From Chamaecyparis obtusa (lineage: Eukaryota; Streptophyta; Pinopsida; Cupressales; Cupressaceae): 64,000 nucleotides of DNA. Location: the NCBI GenBank assembly GCA_027943335.1, contig BSBK01001879.1, positions 1,260,501 to 1,324,500 on the forward strand, in the 5' to 3' direction. Position numbers and translations under genes: made by a program. Shown here piece after piece: positions 46,590 through 57,239 of this stretch (its first letter is position 1; each line of letters starts with the position of its first letter). The notes below the pieces were generated by a model that was not told the origin of the DNA, ran no database searches, and saw only the letters and a list, made by a program, of their open reading frames with translations.

Positions 46590-47332
46590 CCTGCCACGAC
46601 TCAGGTGTGCACAAGAAAATCAAGATGGTTAACTTCTACTTTTGTCAACCATGATGAATCTTCAACAGGTCATCATTTCCATTTGACTAGATATTCTTCA
46701 TATATCCTGTTCCTTGTGCTTCTGCCAACAAGACTATCCAGTATATCCTGAATCTCCTTGGTGGTTGAAGTAGTTGCTGGAATACTCCACTGTGCTTTTA
46801 TGATCTCATCTTTAACACCTCCTTCATGATACTCTGGCAGATTTAAAATGTTAAATACTGGTAAAATATTCAGCTCGCTAGGTAATTCTACTTCATAGGC
46901 ATTTCCTGAATCATGTTTCTTCAGTATCTTACATGGACCGAACTTCTTCATTTTCAGCTTGTTATATGTACCAACTAAAAATTTCTCCTTCCGTAAATTA
47001 ACCATGACTTCATCTCCAGCCTAAAATTCCTTATGTCTCCTTTTCTCATCTACCTTAGCCTTATACTACGCATTCATTTTGGTAAGGTGTTTCCTCACCT
47101 CCTCATGGATGTTCTTCAAATATTTTGCAAAATCCTCAGCTTCAACACTACTTATTTCTCTTTTATCTATCTTTCTCAATTCAGATACATTTCTAAGACT
47201 ACTTCCATATACAGTCTGAAATGGTGATTTACTAGTGCTCCTATTGACATAATTATTGTATGCAAATTCCACCTGTGGTAAAATCAAATCCCATCAATAA
47301 ATTCCCCAAACTCCTATTCACCACCTCTATAT
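46590..47332 (-). pseudogene. Chromovirus integrase C-terminus and chromodomain
   Basis: Right to left the frame reads LPQVEFAYNNYVNRST and SPFQTVYG (end of the gypsy integrase core). A basic region and the AGDEVMV-LRKE segment follow, then KFGPCKILKKH and NAYEVELP (the GPY/F-like module). IQDILDSLVGRSTRN and EEYLVKWK with PVEDSSWL complete a chromodomain, whose aromatic and Trp positions are visible. Stops include TAG at the Gln-like positions after MNA and before AGDE, and a double TGA after VKWK. Such chromodomains steer integration toward modified histones. The frame is cut at 47333 by another element and resumes at 54522. Confidence 0.88.
47328..47332 (+). repeat. Target-site duplication TATAT, left copy
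   Basis: TATAT, repeated at 54517-54521 immediately after the right LTR. Confidence 0.88.
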
Positions 47333-48300
47333 TGTTGGCATTAAGTATGATTGTCATCAGTGACAACACTTATTCAGACAGACAGTGCTTACTGAGAAGA
47401 CAGTGTTTACCGAGTGACACTATATCTATCGAGTCTCCAGTATATACCATGTTTGAAACTACAACCGAGTGGTTAGTATGGACTGTGCCTCCACTTCTAC
47501 CGAGTGCATGACGATGCTGAGTAACGCAGTGGATGTCGAGTATCAGAAAGTCACCGAGTTAGTTTGTAGTAACCGAGTCACTATATTTGGGCCGACTTAG
47601 TAATATTTGTGTTAACTTGTTTAAGAGCTAACTTTGTAATTATGTTGTAATTGTTTTAGATTGATAGATAAACAATGTTTTATATCATATCAAAAGTAGA
47701 AATATAGCGAAGTATGAAAAAGAGAGAAAGGCAGAGATAAGCGAATTACAAAGGGCTACAACAGTATAAGAAGCAGCAAAGATATATCCATCATAGAAGG
47801 TGATCAGTACATCAGAGAATCTCAATCAGCAAGTACAGTTGCAAGTAAGAAATCTACTGTTTCATCCTAACAGGTGAATCAGCTTGAAATCCTTTAATCG
47901 GGTAGACTTAATAGTCTTTGTAAAATCTCTTAACCGAGTGCATACTTCATTGTATGTTTGTAAATCTTCTAACAAGGTGGACCTAGCAGTCCTTATTGCT
48001 CCTAACAGGGTAGATCATTAGAAGTGATCATTGTAAGCCTTAACCGACAAACTTTATACTGCAGTATTGAAGTTTTGTGGGTATCATCCCCACCCCAGTT
48101 TTACTTTCTACTTGGAAGGTTTCTGGGTCACCAAATCTCTGTGTTCAAAGTGTTATGAATGTTTTATTCTTTCTATTACTCATGCATGTAGTCAGATTAT
48201 CAATCTAATATTATTAAGATCAGAATTTGTTAAAAGTTTTGAAGTTACTGATTCACCCCTCCCCTCTCAATAACCTAGATAGTCTTGAATATTTCCAACA
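47333..48300 (+). repeat. 5' LTR of the non-autonomous element (968 bp)
   Basis: TGTTGGCATTAAG...ATATTTCCAACA. The TATA position reads GATAGATAAAC (47663-47673), whereas the 3' LTR and the old LTR at ~3148 read GATATATAAAC, so the promoter of this LTR has lost its TATA box. It carries two units of an 18-bp repeat near its start; the 3' LTR has three. Confidence 0.93.
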
Positions 48301-48302
48301 AT

Positions 48303-48315
48303 TGGTATCAGAGCT
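48303..48315 (+). other. Primer-binding site, initiator-Met tRNA
   Basis: TGGTATCAGAGCT follows the LTR after two bases (AT). It matches the usual plant LTR-element primer site. Confidence 0.92.
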
Positions 48316-48364
48316 CAGTGGTTCTTAGAATAAAGTTTGACAGCTTGAGAAAAGATTTAGGATA

Positions 48365-49480
48365 ATGGAGATATTCAGACTTAACAAAGTAATTGAGAAT
48401 GAAAAGCTAGATCTGGAAATGGCCTTAACTCAACTCAAAGAAGCAAGAGAGCATCTTTCCCTTTCCCTAAAAAGAAGGAAGGAACTTGCAAATCAGATCA
48501 ATGACCACCAGTATGTTGAAGAAAAGATTGAAGACTTTTTCCCTTCAAGCAGCTCAGATGAAGCAAACAATGCAATCAAAGAACTTCTAGAAAAGAGTGG
48601 ATCTCTGCAAGAAGAAGTAAGAAAATTGAAAAGAGATCAGGAAATTCAGTCAACAAGATTCTATGAAGTCTTGGAACAAAGAAACAAGATGAAAGATGAA
48701 ATAGATGGAAAGAAAAATGAAATCTAGAATCAAACCCTTCAGCTAGAAAACCTTATTGATCAAATCTCCAATGCAAATGAAGAAATCTTGACTCTGAGAT
48801 CAGAAAATGAAAATATAAGAGAGGAGCTGAGATCTGAGAAGCAAATCAATTTAAGAGTGATGAGTGACCTAGATGCTGAAAGGCAAATCAATGAGAGAAT
48901 GTTGAAATCTCAAGAAGATATGAATCAGGTGTATGAACGAAACCTTCATAGGCAAAAAGAAAAAGCAGGACTTGGATACAAAGAGGAAGGTGAATCCTCC
49001 AAACAAGGTAGTCAAAAGAAACAGAAACCTACTTGTAATCACTGTGGTAAAATTGGTCATAATTCAAACAAATGTTGAAGCAATGGAAAAGAAAAATTCA
49101 ATGGAAAATGCTACAATTGCAATCAGCTTGGTCATAAAGAAAATGAATGCAAGGAGAAACCAAGATTTGAAGGCAAATGTCACAAATGTAGCAAACAAGG
49201 TCATAAGGCATCAGAATGCAGAACTAAAATACCCAATCCAGGGGAACAAATTATTAAAGCAATGTTTTGTTGGGATTACAACACTTGGTGTAGATGTCAT
49301 TACTATGGAGAATATGGACACATTGGCATGAATTGTGTAAGGCACCACTTGAGAAAAAGGGATTCTACCATAAGATGTTATAATTGCACTAAGCTTGGTC
49401 ACATAGCTAAAAACTGCATGAATTTAGGAAAAGTTGAAGATGAAAAGAAAGCAAAAGAAAATAGCATTAGGAAGTAGATA
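48365..49480 (+). pseudogene. Gag-like protein: coiled coil plus five zinc knuckles
   Basis: One frame from the Met at 48365 carries two internal stops (TAG 48725-48727, TGA 49076-49078), each where CAG or CGA would fit, and a terminal stop near 49477. The first ~230 residues are Glu/Lys/Leu-rich with heptad character (MEIFRLNKVIENEKLDLE, EEVRKLKRDQEIQSTRF), a predicted coiled coil. CCHC knuckles follow: CNHCGKIGHNSNKC, CYNCNQLGHKENEC, CHKCSKQGHKASEC, a damaged one (CHYYGEYGHIGMNC, second Cys to Tyr) and CYNCTKLGHIAKNC. Five knuckles are more than the usual one or two. The protein probably binds the element's RNA. The usual helical capsid region is not recognisable. Confidence 0.82.
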
Positions 49481-49994
49481 AGACAGTAGTGGATTCCTAA
49501 ACCTACCGAGAAAACCAATCCTGAAGTCACTCATGAAGGGAGTGGCTCTATGAACTCTAACTAGTCTCCAAGAAAGCACTGGAACTGTATCTTCATAGAC
49601 ATATTCCAAAATAGTTCTTGAACTAAAAGGAAGACAGATCCAAATCAGTATGCAAGATACAATAGGATCACAAGAAGGTCAGTATCAGTTACCACCGAGC
49701 AAGGTCGGGAGTAACCTAACTTCATTTGGTTACCGAGTAAGGTCAGAGAAGTATGAATTCATATGTTCTCCGAGCTGCGGAATCTTCACCGAGCATTTAA
49801 TGCATAGTGGATGACAGTCTATCAAATTCAATACCCTAATTCATATGAAGCATTAATGACAAAGTTTTAAAAAAAAACATGAAATCAAGTTCATTCTTCA
49901 CTGTGAATATCAACATTTTGGGCAGAGAAATTTCTAAGTGCGATCAAGCGATTCAAAGCAAAATTTTAAAGCAGAAATTTTTCTACTGTGCTAC
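49481..49994 (+). other. Spacer between the two frames of the element
   Basis: Contains the worn end of the first frame (WIPKPTEKTNP) and three 'accgag' motifs like those in the LTR (49690-49800). An upstream open stretch (49879-49994) runs into the second frame without stop, but the Met at 49995 gives a more natural start (MASSSTKVKKG). Confidence 0.5.
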
Positions 49995-52900
49995 CATGGC
50001 TTCATCCAGCACCAAAGTAAAGAAAGGTTCAGAAATGTTAGTTAATGGAGAATGGAAAGCACCGGATTTCAAACTCGTGCCAGCGATTGTAGAAACCCTA
50101 GATCCGAGTGGAGCTCAGTCTCAAATTCCTCCAAAGGTACTTCTTGTAAATGACTTCGCAGTCATTTTAAAGGTACAATTCAAGAACTTGGAACCCTAGA
50201 GATAGATGTTGCTCGTGATGAACTATGTGTTGATGGTGTTCTCAAACCAGGACATAAACATTTGGAAGAAAAGGGTTTAACACATATCACCCACTTGCCT
50301 CGGGGTTTCCAGATAAAATGGATAAGATATATTCTGAGCCGAGTACACAAAGGTAAAATTTGGCTTGAGCAACCAGTGGAAATAACAAAGAAGATGATTC
50401 ACCAATTCATTGGTCTTCCCATGCTTGCCCAGGCTAAATCTACAAAAACCCTAGGTCGGGTAGAGCTAGAAAAGAAAACCCTAGCCAAATGGGACGGTGG
50501 AGGTATGAAAATTAACAGTATTACCGATGTAGAACTAAAATTTGGCACATATGTAATAGCTCACAAGATATACAGTTCAAGTCGGCAGAATAGTGTTCCG
50601 TGTGAAGCAGTTGACCTAGCCTATAAAATTGTGAAGAACAATCTATCATTTGACCTAGCAAATCTTTTGTTGAAACAGTTCAACAAGAACATGGAGAGCA
50701 TCCAAACCTCAAAGAACAATCCATGTAAGTTTGGCTCACTATTGGTTTGTTTATTTTTCTATGCTCAAAAGTTTTTCCCATCAAAAGGCACAGTAAAATG
50801 GAGAAAGGATGTACCTATTCTTTATTAGATAAATGAGTATATTGCAGAAATGGGTGAGAATTTTACAAGCATAATGGATAACTATTTTGAATCTTTTAAG
50901 GAGAAGATAAATAACAGATTCTGTATTTCACTAAAATTGGTGGAAGATTATAAAGATGATATTTGTTTCATGGTTGATTGTGATAGAGTATACATTCAGG
51001 CAGTAAGGCCCAGGATTGTATGGGTGAAACCTCTTCCTTATGAGGTAAACATTGATGAAACAAATGATATAATTAAAGCCCTAGTAAATCAACCTATTGA
51101 TCCAAAGGCTCCATACTTTGGAACATATGATGAAGCTAAGATAAGAATTGAGCTCATCATAAAACTTCCACAAGTGGTTAACAAAGGCAGAAAGAGGATG
51201 GCCAAGATGCAATCTAGCACACCTCTAATGTTAACTGAGGGCTTAGGAGAAGATATTGTAGAAGAAGAAGAAAAGGATGAGAATAAAGAAGAACAAGTGT
51301 CTGTAAAGAAGAAAGGAAAGGTAACTATCACCAAGAAACCCGAGCAATCCACTGCAGTATTCACAAGGAGAAGATCAAGGGGCAAGGCAGGTAAAATCAA
51401 TGATGATATAGTACTCAAAAGGCCTCCTCCCTCATTTGAACAAAAGATTAAGGATTTGAGAGAAGGATCTGGAATTGCAAATTTTAAATCTCTCAAATAT
51501 GAAATTAAATCAAAGGTAGAACAGCAGGAAATAGAAGATGCTGTCATTGAGAAAATGGGAAAATGGAAGTACTCACCTGATGATATGGCTTCTCAAATTC
51601 TAGGTGTTCTATTGGATAAAGTAAAGATGAGATGGTCCAATGCAAGACAAACTGTCAAGGACATATATGCTCAAACCTTAAGACAGTTAATGCCAAGTTT
51701 GAAAGATGATGAAATAAATAAGGCATTGATAGAAAATGAGAGCAAGATGACACTAAAATTCAACAGTTGTTTAGTTTTGATCAAAGATATAGAGTCGGTT
51801 GTGAAGAGTGCAAATTCTACTTGGAAAAACATCTATCATCTTCACAAATCGAGTACTGAAACTGTGATAATCAAAGATATTGATGATGACAGTGATGAAG
51901 AAGAAGAAGAAGAAGAAACAGTTCAGATTGATAATGTTGTGATCGAGGAAGTAGGGACAGAAGCTATCGAGGAAGCTGAGGAGAATGTTGAGGAAGATGA
52001 TCCAGTTCAGATAGCTGCAGAGGTAATTGCCTCACTTCCCCACTCTCCAGTAAAAATTGCTACATCTAGCTCAGAGAAAACTTCAAGTGTGATTGTAACA
52101 ACTCCCTTAGTTACATCAAATGTCCAATCATCACTAGCACAGCTCAATGTATCAATGACAAAAGTGGCTACCACTTCATCTACTGAGTTTCAACCTCCTT
52201 CTTGCACCGAGTTGCAGTCTTCTGTACCTTCTTCAAATTTGAGTTTTTCAGTAGTAAGTACTTCAGATTCTACAGTTGTAAATACTTCAATTTTTGATTT
52301 ATCAAGTATTCCAGTTAGCATCCCATCAGTCGGAAGTTTATCATTTTTTGCTACTAGTCCTACTGTGTCTACAATAATTTCTACTACAAAGGCAATAAGT
52401 ATAAAGACTCAACCAAGTACAAAATTCCTGAGTAAGAGTGTAGTAGAAGGTATAGATCTAGATGAGGAGATACAAATTCCCCAGCTAGATTTTGCAAACC
52501 TCACTGCAGATCAAATGCAAATAGTTGGTGAACTCCTCCAGAAGAAAGCAAAGAAAAAGAAACTAAAAGAAGAAAGAGATAAGGAATATAAGATCATTGA
52601 GGATGCCAAGAACATTTTGACAGAAGCTACAGGTGCTAAAGTTGATTCCTCTCAACACATTTTGTTGCAGTTGGCAGAAGCAATTAATAGGTTTAATGAT
52701 GATTCCTCTGGAACAGACAAGTTGCTTGAAAAGGCTGAGAAGAAGTTTGAAAATGAAGTGCTTGAGCACATTGCTCAACAAATAGCTATCAATAAGGCAG
52801 GGTTATCTTCAGTTTTGACTAGCATTGAGTCCTCCTATTCCAAGGTAACATCTCTTTTTGTCAAAATCTGTAATGTTACCAAGTTCTCAAAGGAAATTAA

Positions 52901-53297
52901 AGACAAAATAAATAAGATTGATGAGGATCTGAAGATCAATGCACAAAAGTTGCAACTTGAACCTAGTTCAAGCTCTGCACATCAGATGACAATCAGATTC
53001 CTATCTGATAAGCAGTCAGAGTTATTGAAAGAAGATGCAAGGATCAGATCAACAATAATAGATATTCAGAACATGATCCTTCCCATCATGGATACAATGC
53101 AGAAGCATATTACATACTCAAAAACATTGATCCATGACAATCAGTTTTCAATTGCAGACCACATGATTGAACTCTCTACAGAAATCCAAGTTGCACTCCA
53201 TACATGCAAGATTCTGCAAGAGAATTGGGATAGTACTCTAGCACTAATTGCAAAGGTGCATTCTAATTTTCTCTCACATTTTGGTATCTCCGTGTAA
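49995..53297 (+). pseudogene. Large second ORF (~1,100 residues), function unknown, one frameshift and one stop
   Basis: From MASSSTKVKKG the frame shifts once near 50160, continues through 50262-50825, passes one TAG (50826-50828, where CAG fits) and stays open for 815 codons to 53297. Part 1 (about 330 residues) is a compact region with GLTHITHLPRGFQIKWI, KTLAKWDGGGMKI, SSRQNSVPCEAVDLAYKIV and CKFGSLLVCLFFYAQKFF. It reminds me of uncharacterised proteins of plant retroelements (possibly the 'putative plant transposon protein' family, unverified). Next come a Lys/Glu-rich linker with RRRSRGKAGK, a mixed domain, an acidic run (DIDDDSDEEEEEEE) and a Ser/Thr/Val-rich stretch of ~130 residues. 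A Lys-rich helical C-terminus with likely coiled coils ends the protein. No catalytic motif of protease, integrase, RT or RNase H is seen. Confidence 0.75.
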
Positions 53298-53516
53298 AAT
53301 ATTTGTAAATACACCTTTGGCATTATTGTCAAAAAGGGGGAGAAAGTATATGAGATATGAAAGGGGGAGAAAATATAAATAGAAAATATGAGTATGAGGT
53401 GAAATAAGATATTTTGTATATATACTGTATAAGGGAAACATGAAATGTATATACAAAACTAGTGTTAGCATGATTGTGTATATAAGTTTTGGGCAATAAG
53501 TGTTTTGTCACTAATG

Positions 53517-53530
53517 CCAAAGGGGGAGAT
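53517..53530 (+). other. Polypurine tract of the non-autonomous element
   Basis: CAAAGGGGGAGAT abuts the right LTR at 53531. Similar AAAGGGGGAGA runs at 53333 and 53365 are extra copies. Confidence 0.88.
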
Positions 53531-54516
53531 TGTTGGCATTAAGTATGATTGTCATCAGTGACAACACTTATTCAGACAGACAGTGCTTACTGAGTAGACA
53601 GTGCTTACCAAGCAGACAGTGCTTATCGAGTGACACTATATCTACCGAGCCTCCAGTATATACCGTGTTCAAAACTACAACCGAGTGGTTAGTATGGACC
53701 ATGCCTCCACTTCTACCGAGTGCATGATGATGCCAAGTAACACAGTGGATGCTGAGTATCAGAAAGCCACCAAGTTAGTTTGCAGTAACTGAGTCACTAT
53801 ATTTGGGCCGACTCATTAATATTTGTGTTAACTTGTTTAAGAGCCGACTTTGTAATTATGTTGTAATTGTTTTAGATTGATATATAAACAATGTTTTATA
53901 TCATATCAAAAGTAGAAATATAGCGAAGTATGAAAAAGAGAGAAAGGCAGAGATAAGAAAATTACAAAGGGCTACAACAGTATAAGAAGCAGCAAAGATA
54001 TATCCATCATAGAAGGTGATCAGTACATCAGAGAATCTCAATCAACAAGTATAATTGCAAGTAAGAAATCTACTGTTTCATCCTAACAGGTGAATCAACT
54101 TGAAATCCTTTAACCAGGTAGACTTAACAGTCTTTGTAAAATCTCTTAACCGAGTGCATACTTCATTGTATGTTTGTAAATCCTCTAACAAGGTGGACCT
54201 AGCAGTCCTTATTGCTCCTAACAGGGAAGATCATTAGAAGTGATCATTGTAAGCCTTAACTGACAAACTTTATACTACAGTATTGAAGTTTTGTGGGTAT
54301 CATCCCCACCCCAGTTTTACTTTCTACTTGGAAGGTTTCTGGGTCACCAAATCTTTGTGTTCAAAGTGTTATGAATGTTTTATTCTTTCTATTACTCATG
54401 CATGTAGTCAGATTATCAATCTAATATTATTAAGATCAGAATCTGTTAAAAGTTTTGAAGTAACTGATTCACCCCTCCCCTCTCAGTAACCTAGATAGTC
54501 TTGAATATTTCCAACA
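53531..54516 (+). repeat. 3' LTR of the non-autonomous element (986 bp)
   Basis: TGTTGGCATTAAG...ATATTTCCAACA. Contains an intact TATA box (TATATAAA, 53881-53888) and one more 18-bp unit (GACAGTGCTTACxxAGxx type, 53579-53632) than the 5' LTR. Confidence 0.93.
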
Positions 54517-54521
54517 TATAT
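54517..54521 (+). repeat. Target-site duplication TATAT, right copy
   Basis: Matches 47328-47332. Confidence 0.88.
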
Positions 54522-55230
54522 GTCCATAATTTTGTGGATGATGTGATGAACTAAACTTCAAATTTTTCTTTAATTTCTTCCACAATGTGCGCTAGAAATA
54601 TCCAACAAACTTAGTGTCCCGATCTAAAACTATACTCTTTGGCGAACCATGTAGTCTCACCACTTCTTTGAAAAATAATTCTTCTACATGAACAACATTA
54701 GTAGTCTTCTTACAAGGAATAAAATGTGCCATCTTGGAAAATATATCAACCACCACATAAATTGAATCATGTCCCCGATGAGTCCTTGGTAAACCAAGAA
54801 CAAAGTCCATACTGATATCCTTCCAAGGTTTCTCTGGTACAGGTAATAGTTGATACAATCCTATATTCTGCTTTACTCCTTTTTCCATTTGACATACTTT
54901 GCAACTTTGTACAAACTTATTGACATCTTGCTACAACTGTGGCCAATAATAATTCTCACTAACAAGAGCAAGGGTTTGATCTCGACCAAAATGTCCAACC
55001 AATCCTCCACTATGTTTCTCCTTGATGATATCCTTCTTCATAGAACTTTTTGGAATGAAACACTTACTCCCTCTGAATAGCATATCATCCTGAATGATGA
55101 AATCCAACCACTTCGTTCTATCTAGAGTAACAGGTTCTTTACAAGCTTTCCAAGCTCCTCCAAAATCAGGATACTTTGGATACAAATTCTTTAGTTCCTT
55201 GAATCCAACCACCTCAATCTGCATCTTTCA
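54522..55230 (-). pseudogene. Chromovirus integrase (zinc-binding domain and catalytic core)
   Basis: Right to left: [13 protein letters not shown] (the CxxC of the HHCC domain, with H positions in EKHSGGLVGHFGRDQT), then [17 protein letters not shown] (first catalytic Asp), [12 protein letters not shown] (second Asp region) and [12 protein letters not shown]. In-frame stops include TAG after WPQL (Gln fits) and TAG after GYF (Trp fits). The C-terminal half continues beyond the inserted element at 47332. Confidence 0.9.
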
Positions 55231-56500
55231 CAGCAATAGTTACCTTCTACTAAGTGCATCTGCAACCCTATTAGACTTTCCACTCTTGTGTTTCAAAATA
55301 AATGTATAACTCTACAAAAACTCAACCCATTTAAAATGCCTTTGATTCAACTTTCCTTGACTATTCAAATATTGCAAAGCTTGATGATCAGTATACACAA
55401 AAAATATTTACGAAGAAAATAATGTATCCACTTCTTCAATGCCTCTACTATAGCATAAAATTACTAATCATAAATAGAATATTTCCTCTTGGCATTATTT
55501 AGCTTTTCACTAAAATAAGAAACATGTTTACCTTTTTGGCTCATAACGACTCCTATTGCAGTACCACTAGCATCACAGTCTACTTGAAACACCTTATTAA
55601 AATTTGGAAGTGCTAAAACAAGTTATTCTGTAACTTTCTATTTCAATAGTTTAAAACTCTTATCTGCCCCAGTAGTCCACTTAAACTCTTTCCTATCTCT
55701 TCTCATTATTTCAATCAAAGGTCCACAAATATTGCTAAAACTCTTGATAAACTTTCTACAAAAGCTATCCAAACCATGAAAAGATCTTACCTCAGCAACA
55801 CTCCTTGGAGTAGGCCATTCAAGGATAGCCTCCACTTTCTCTAGGTCCATTTTTAGACCTTCTTCTCAAACTAAAAATCCCAGATACACTAACTCCTTCT
55901 TCAAAAAACTATACTTCTTTAAATTAATCAACAATTTCTCTTCTCTCATCTTCTCAAACACCATACAAATATGCATCATATGCTCTTCTAATGTTTTACT
56001 AAAGATCAAAATATCTTCTAGGTAAACAATGATAAACTTACCCAAAAATTATTTCAATAGCTCATTCATGAGCCATGTGAAAGTGATCGGTGAATTGGTT
56101 AGCCCAAAAGGCATGACCAACCACTCATACAATCCTTCCTTTGTCTTGAAAGAATTTTTCCATTCATCTCCTTCTCTGATCTGAATCTGGTGATATCCAC
56201 TCTTTAAATCTATCTTTGAAAAAGACATGGCTCCACTCAAACAGTCCATAATATCATCCATTCATAGCAATGGAAACTTGTACTTGATTGTGATCTTGTT
56301 TATTGCTCTTGAATCTGTACACATCCTACATTCTCTATTCTTCTTTGGTGTTAATACTGATGGTATAGCACATGGACTCAGGCTCTCCTAAATCAACCCC
56401 TTCTGTAACAACTCATGTACTTGTCTATTCAATTCTTCACTTTCCACTGGTGTTATTCTATGTGCTGCCTTATTTCAAAAACTGGCTCTTGGAATCAAGT
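55231..56500 (-). pseudogene. Chromovirus reverse transcriptase and RNase H
   Basis: Reading leftwards from 56500: the gypsy RT entry with [12 protein letters not shown] and [11 protein letters not shown], then [13 protein letters not shown] (first catalytic Asp), [13 protein letters not shown] and the active-site segment VYLEDILIFS, where the first Asp of the YxDD pair is Glu. The connection (EAILEWPTPRSVAEVRSF) and RNase H start (FQVDCDASGTAIGVV) follow with SEKLNNAKRKYS. At least ten stops or shifts are present. The clean blocks are 56049-56261 and 55638-55850. Inactive. Confidence 0.9.
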
Positions 56501-57239
56501 CCATTTAATGACTGAACTTCTTTATTAGTGGTAATGCATCAGGAACATTATCGGATATAATATCCTGAAACTCGTTCAATAAATCTACAACTTCTACAGG
56601 TATATCTTCTACTTCTTCCTTACCAACTTTTGGAATTAAAGAAAAATATATATTCTCATGCCTCATACCCTCTAGGAATTTCCTTCCATCAAAAAAAATT
56701 ATTCTTGCATTACCACATACCTTTTCTTTTGTGTCCTTTAATGGCTTTAGCTTATGTCGCACTCCATCCTTCCTCAAAGAATAGGTATTCACACAACCAT
56801 CATGTACACCACACTTGTCAAACTATCATGGTCTACCCAACAACATATGACATGCATCCATAGGTATGATATCATATAGTACCTCATCATGGTATCCACC
56901 AATCTTGAAATTCACTAGGCATTGTTCACTTACCATGACCTTGTGGTCATCGTGCACCCAGGTGATCCGGTATGGATGTGGGTGTTTCTGTCTCTTGAGC
57001 TTCAACTTTGTGACCATCGTTTATAACACTAAATTGTCAGTGCTTCCACTATCAATAATCACATCACAACACTTATCCTCACACTTGCACCTAGTGCAAA
57101 ATAAGATCCTCCTTTGCTTAGATTCATTCTCACCACTCAGTAGGACTCTTCTGTTAATTAGTGTTTCTCCTATTTCAACATCTTCAAAATGTGATAATTT
57201 GGCATCTTCATCCACATGTGCAACTCTAGCCTGACCTTT
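56501..57239 (-). pseudogene. Chromovirus protease and following region
   Basis: CCDVIIDSGSTDNLVL near 57021-57070 holds the retropepsin Asp in a DSG motif. It is followed by the conserved KRQKHPHPYRITWV, DIIPMDACHMLLGRP and the spacer leading to RT (PDALPLIKKFSH). Upstream, LLSGENESKQRRILF lies just before the protease. A few stops (57018, 56823, 56504) break it. Confidence 0.86.

Larger units (their letters stand above)
47333..54516 (+). mobile_element. Complete non-autonomous LTR retrotransposon, 7.2 kb, nested in the chromovirus
   Basis: The element has two LTRs (TGTTGG...CCAACA), a Met-tRNA primer site, a polypurine tract and a 5-bp duplication, so its structure is complete. The interior encodes a coiled-coil/multi-zinc-knuckle Gag-like protein (48365-49480) and, after a ~500-bp spacer, a second long frame (49995-53297). 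No protease (DSG/DTG), integrase (HHCC, DDE), RT (YxDD) or RNase H motif is present. It must have been copied by an autonomous relative that recognises its LTRs, primer site and packaging signal. By eye the LTRs differ at about 40 positions in 968, mostly transitions. It splits the chromovirus integrase gene. Confidence 0.9.

Noticed and set aside
48869..49060. Minus-strand ORF opposite the zinc knuckles
   Set aside because: Shadow of the Gag-like frame.
51089..51547. 152-codon minus-strand ORF
   Set aside because: Shadow of the 815-codon frame on the plus strand.
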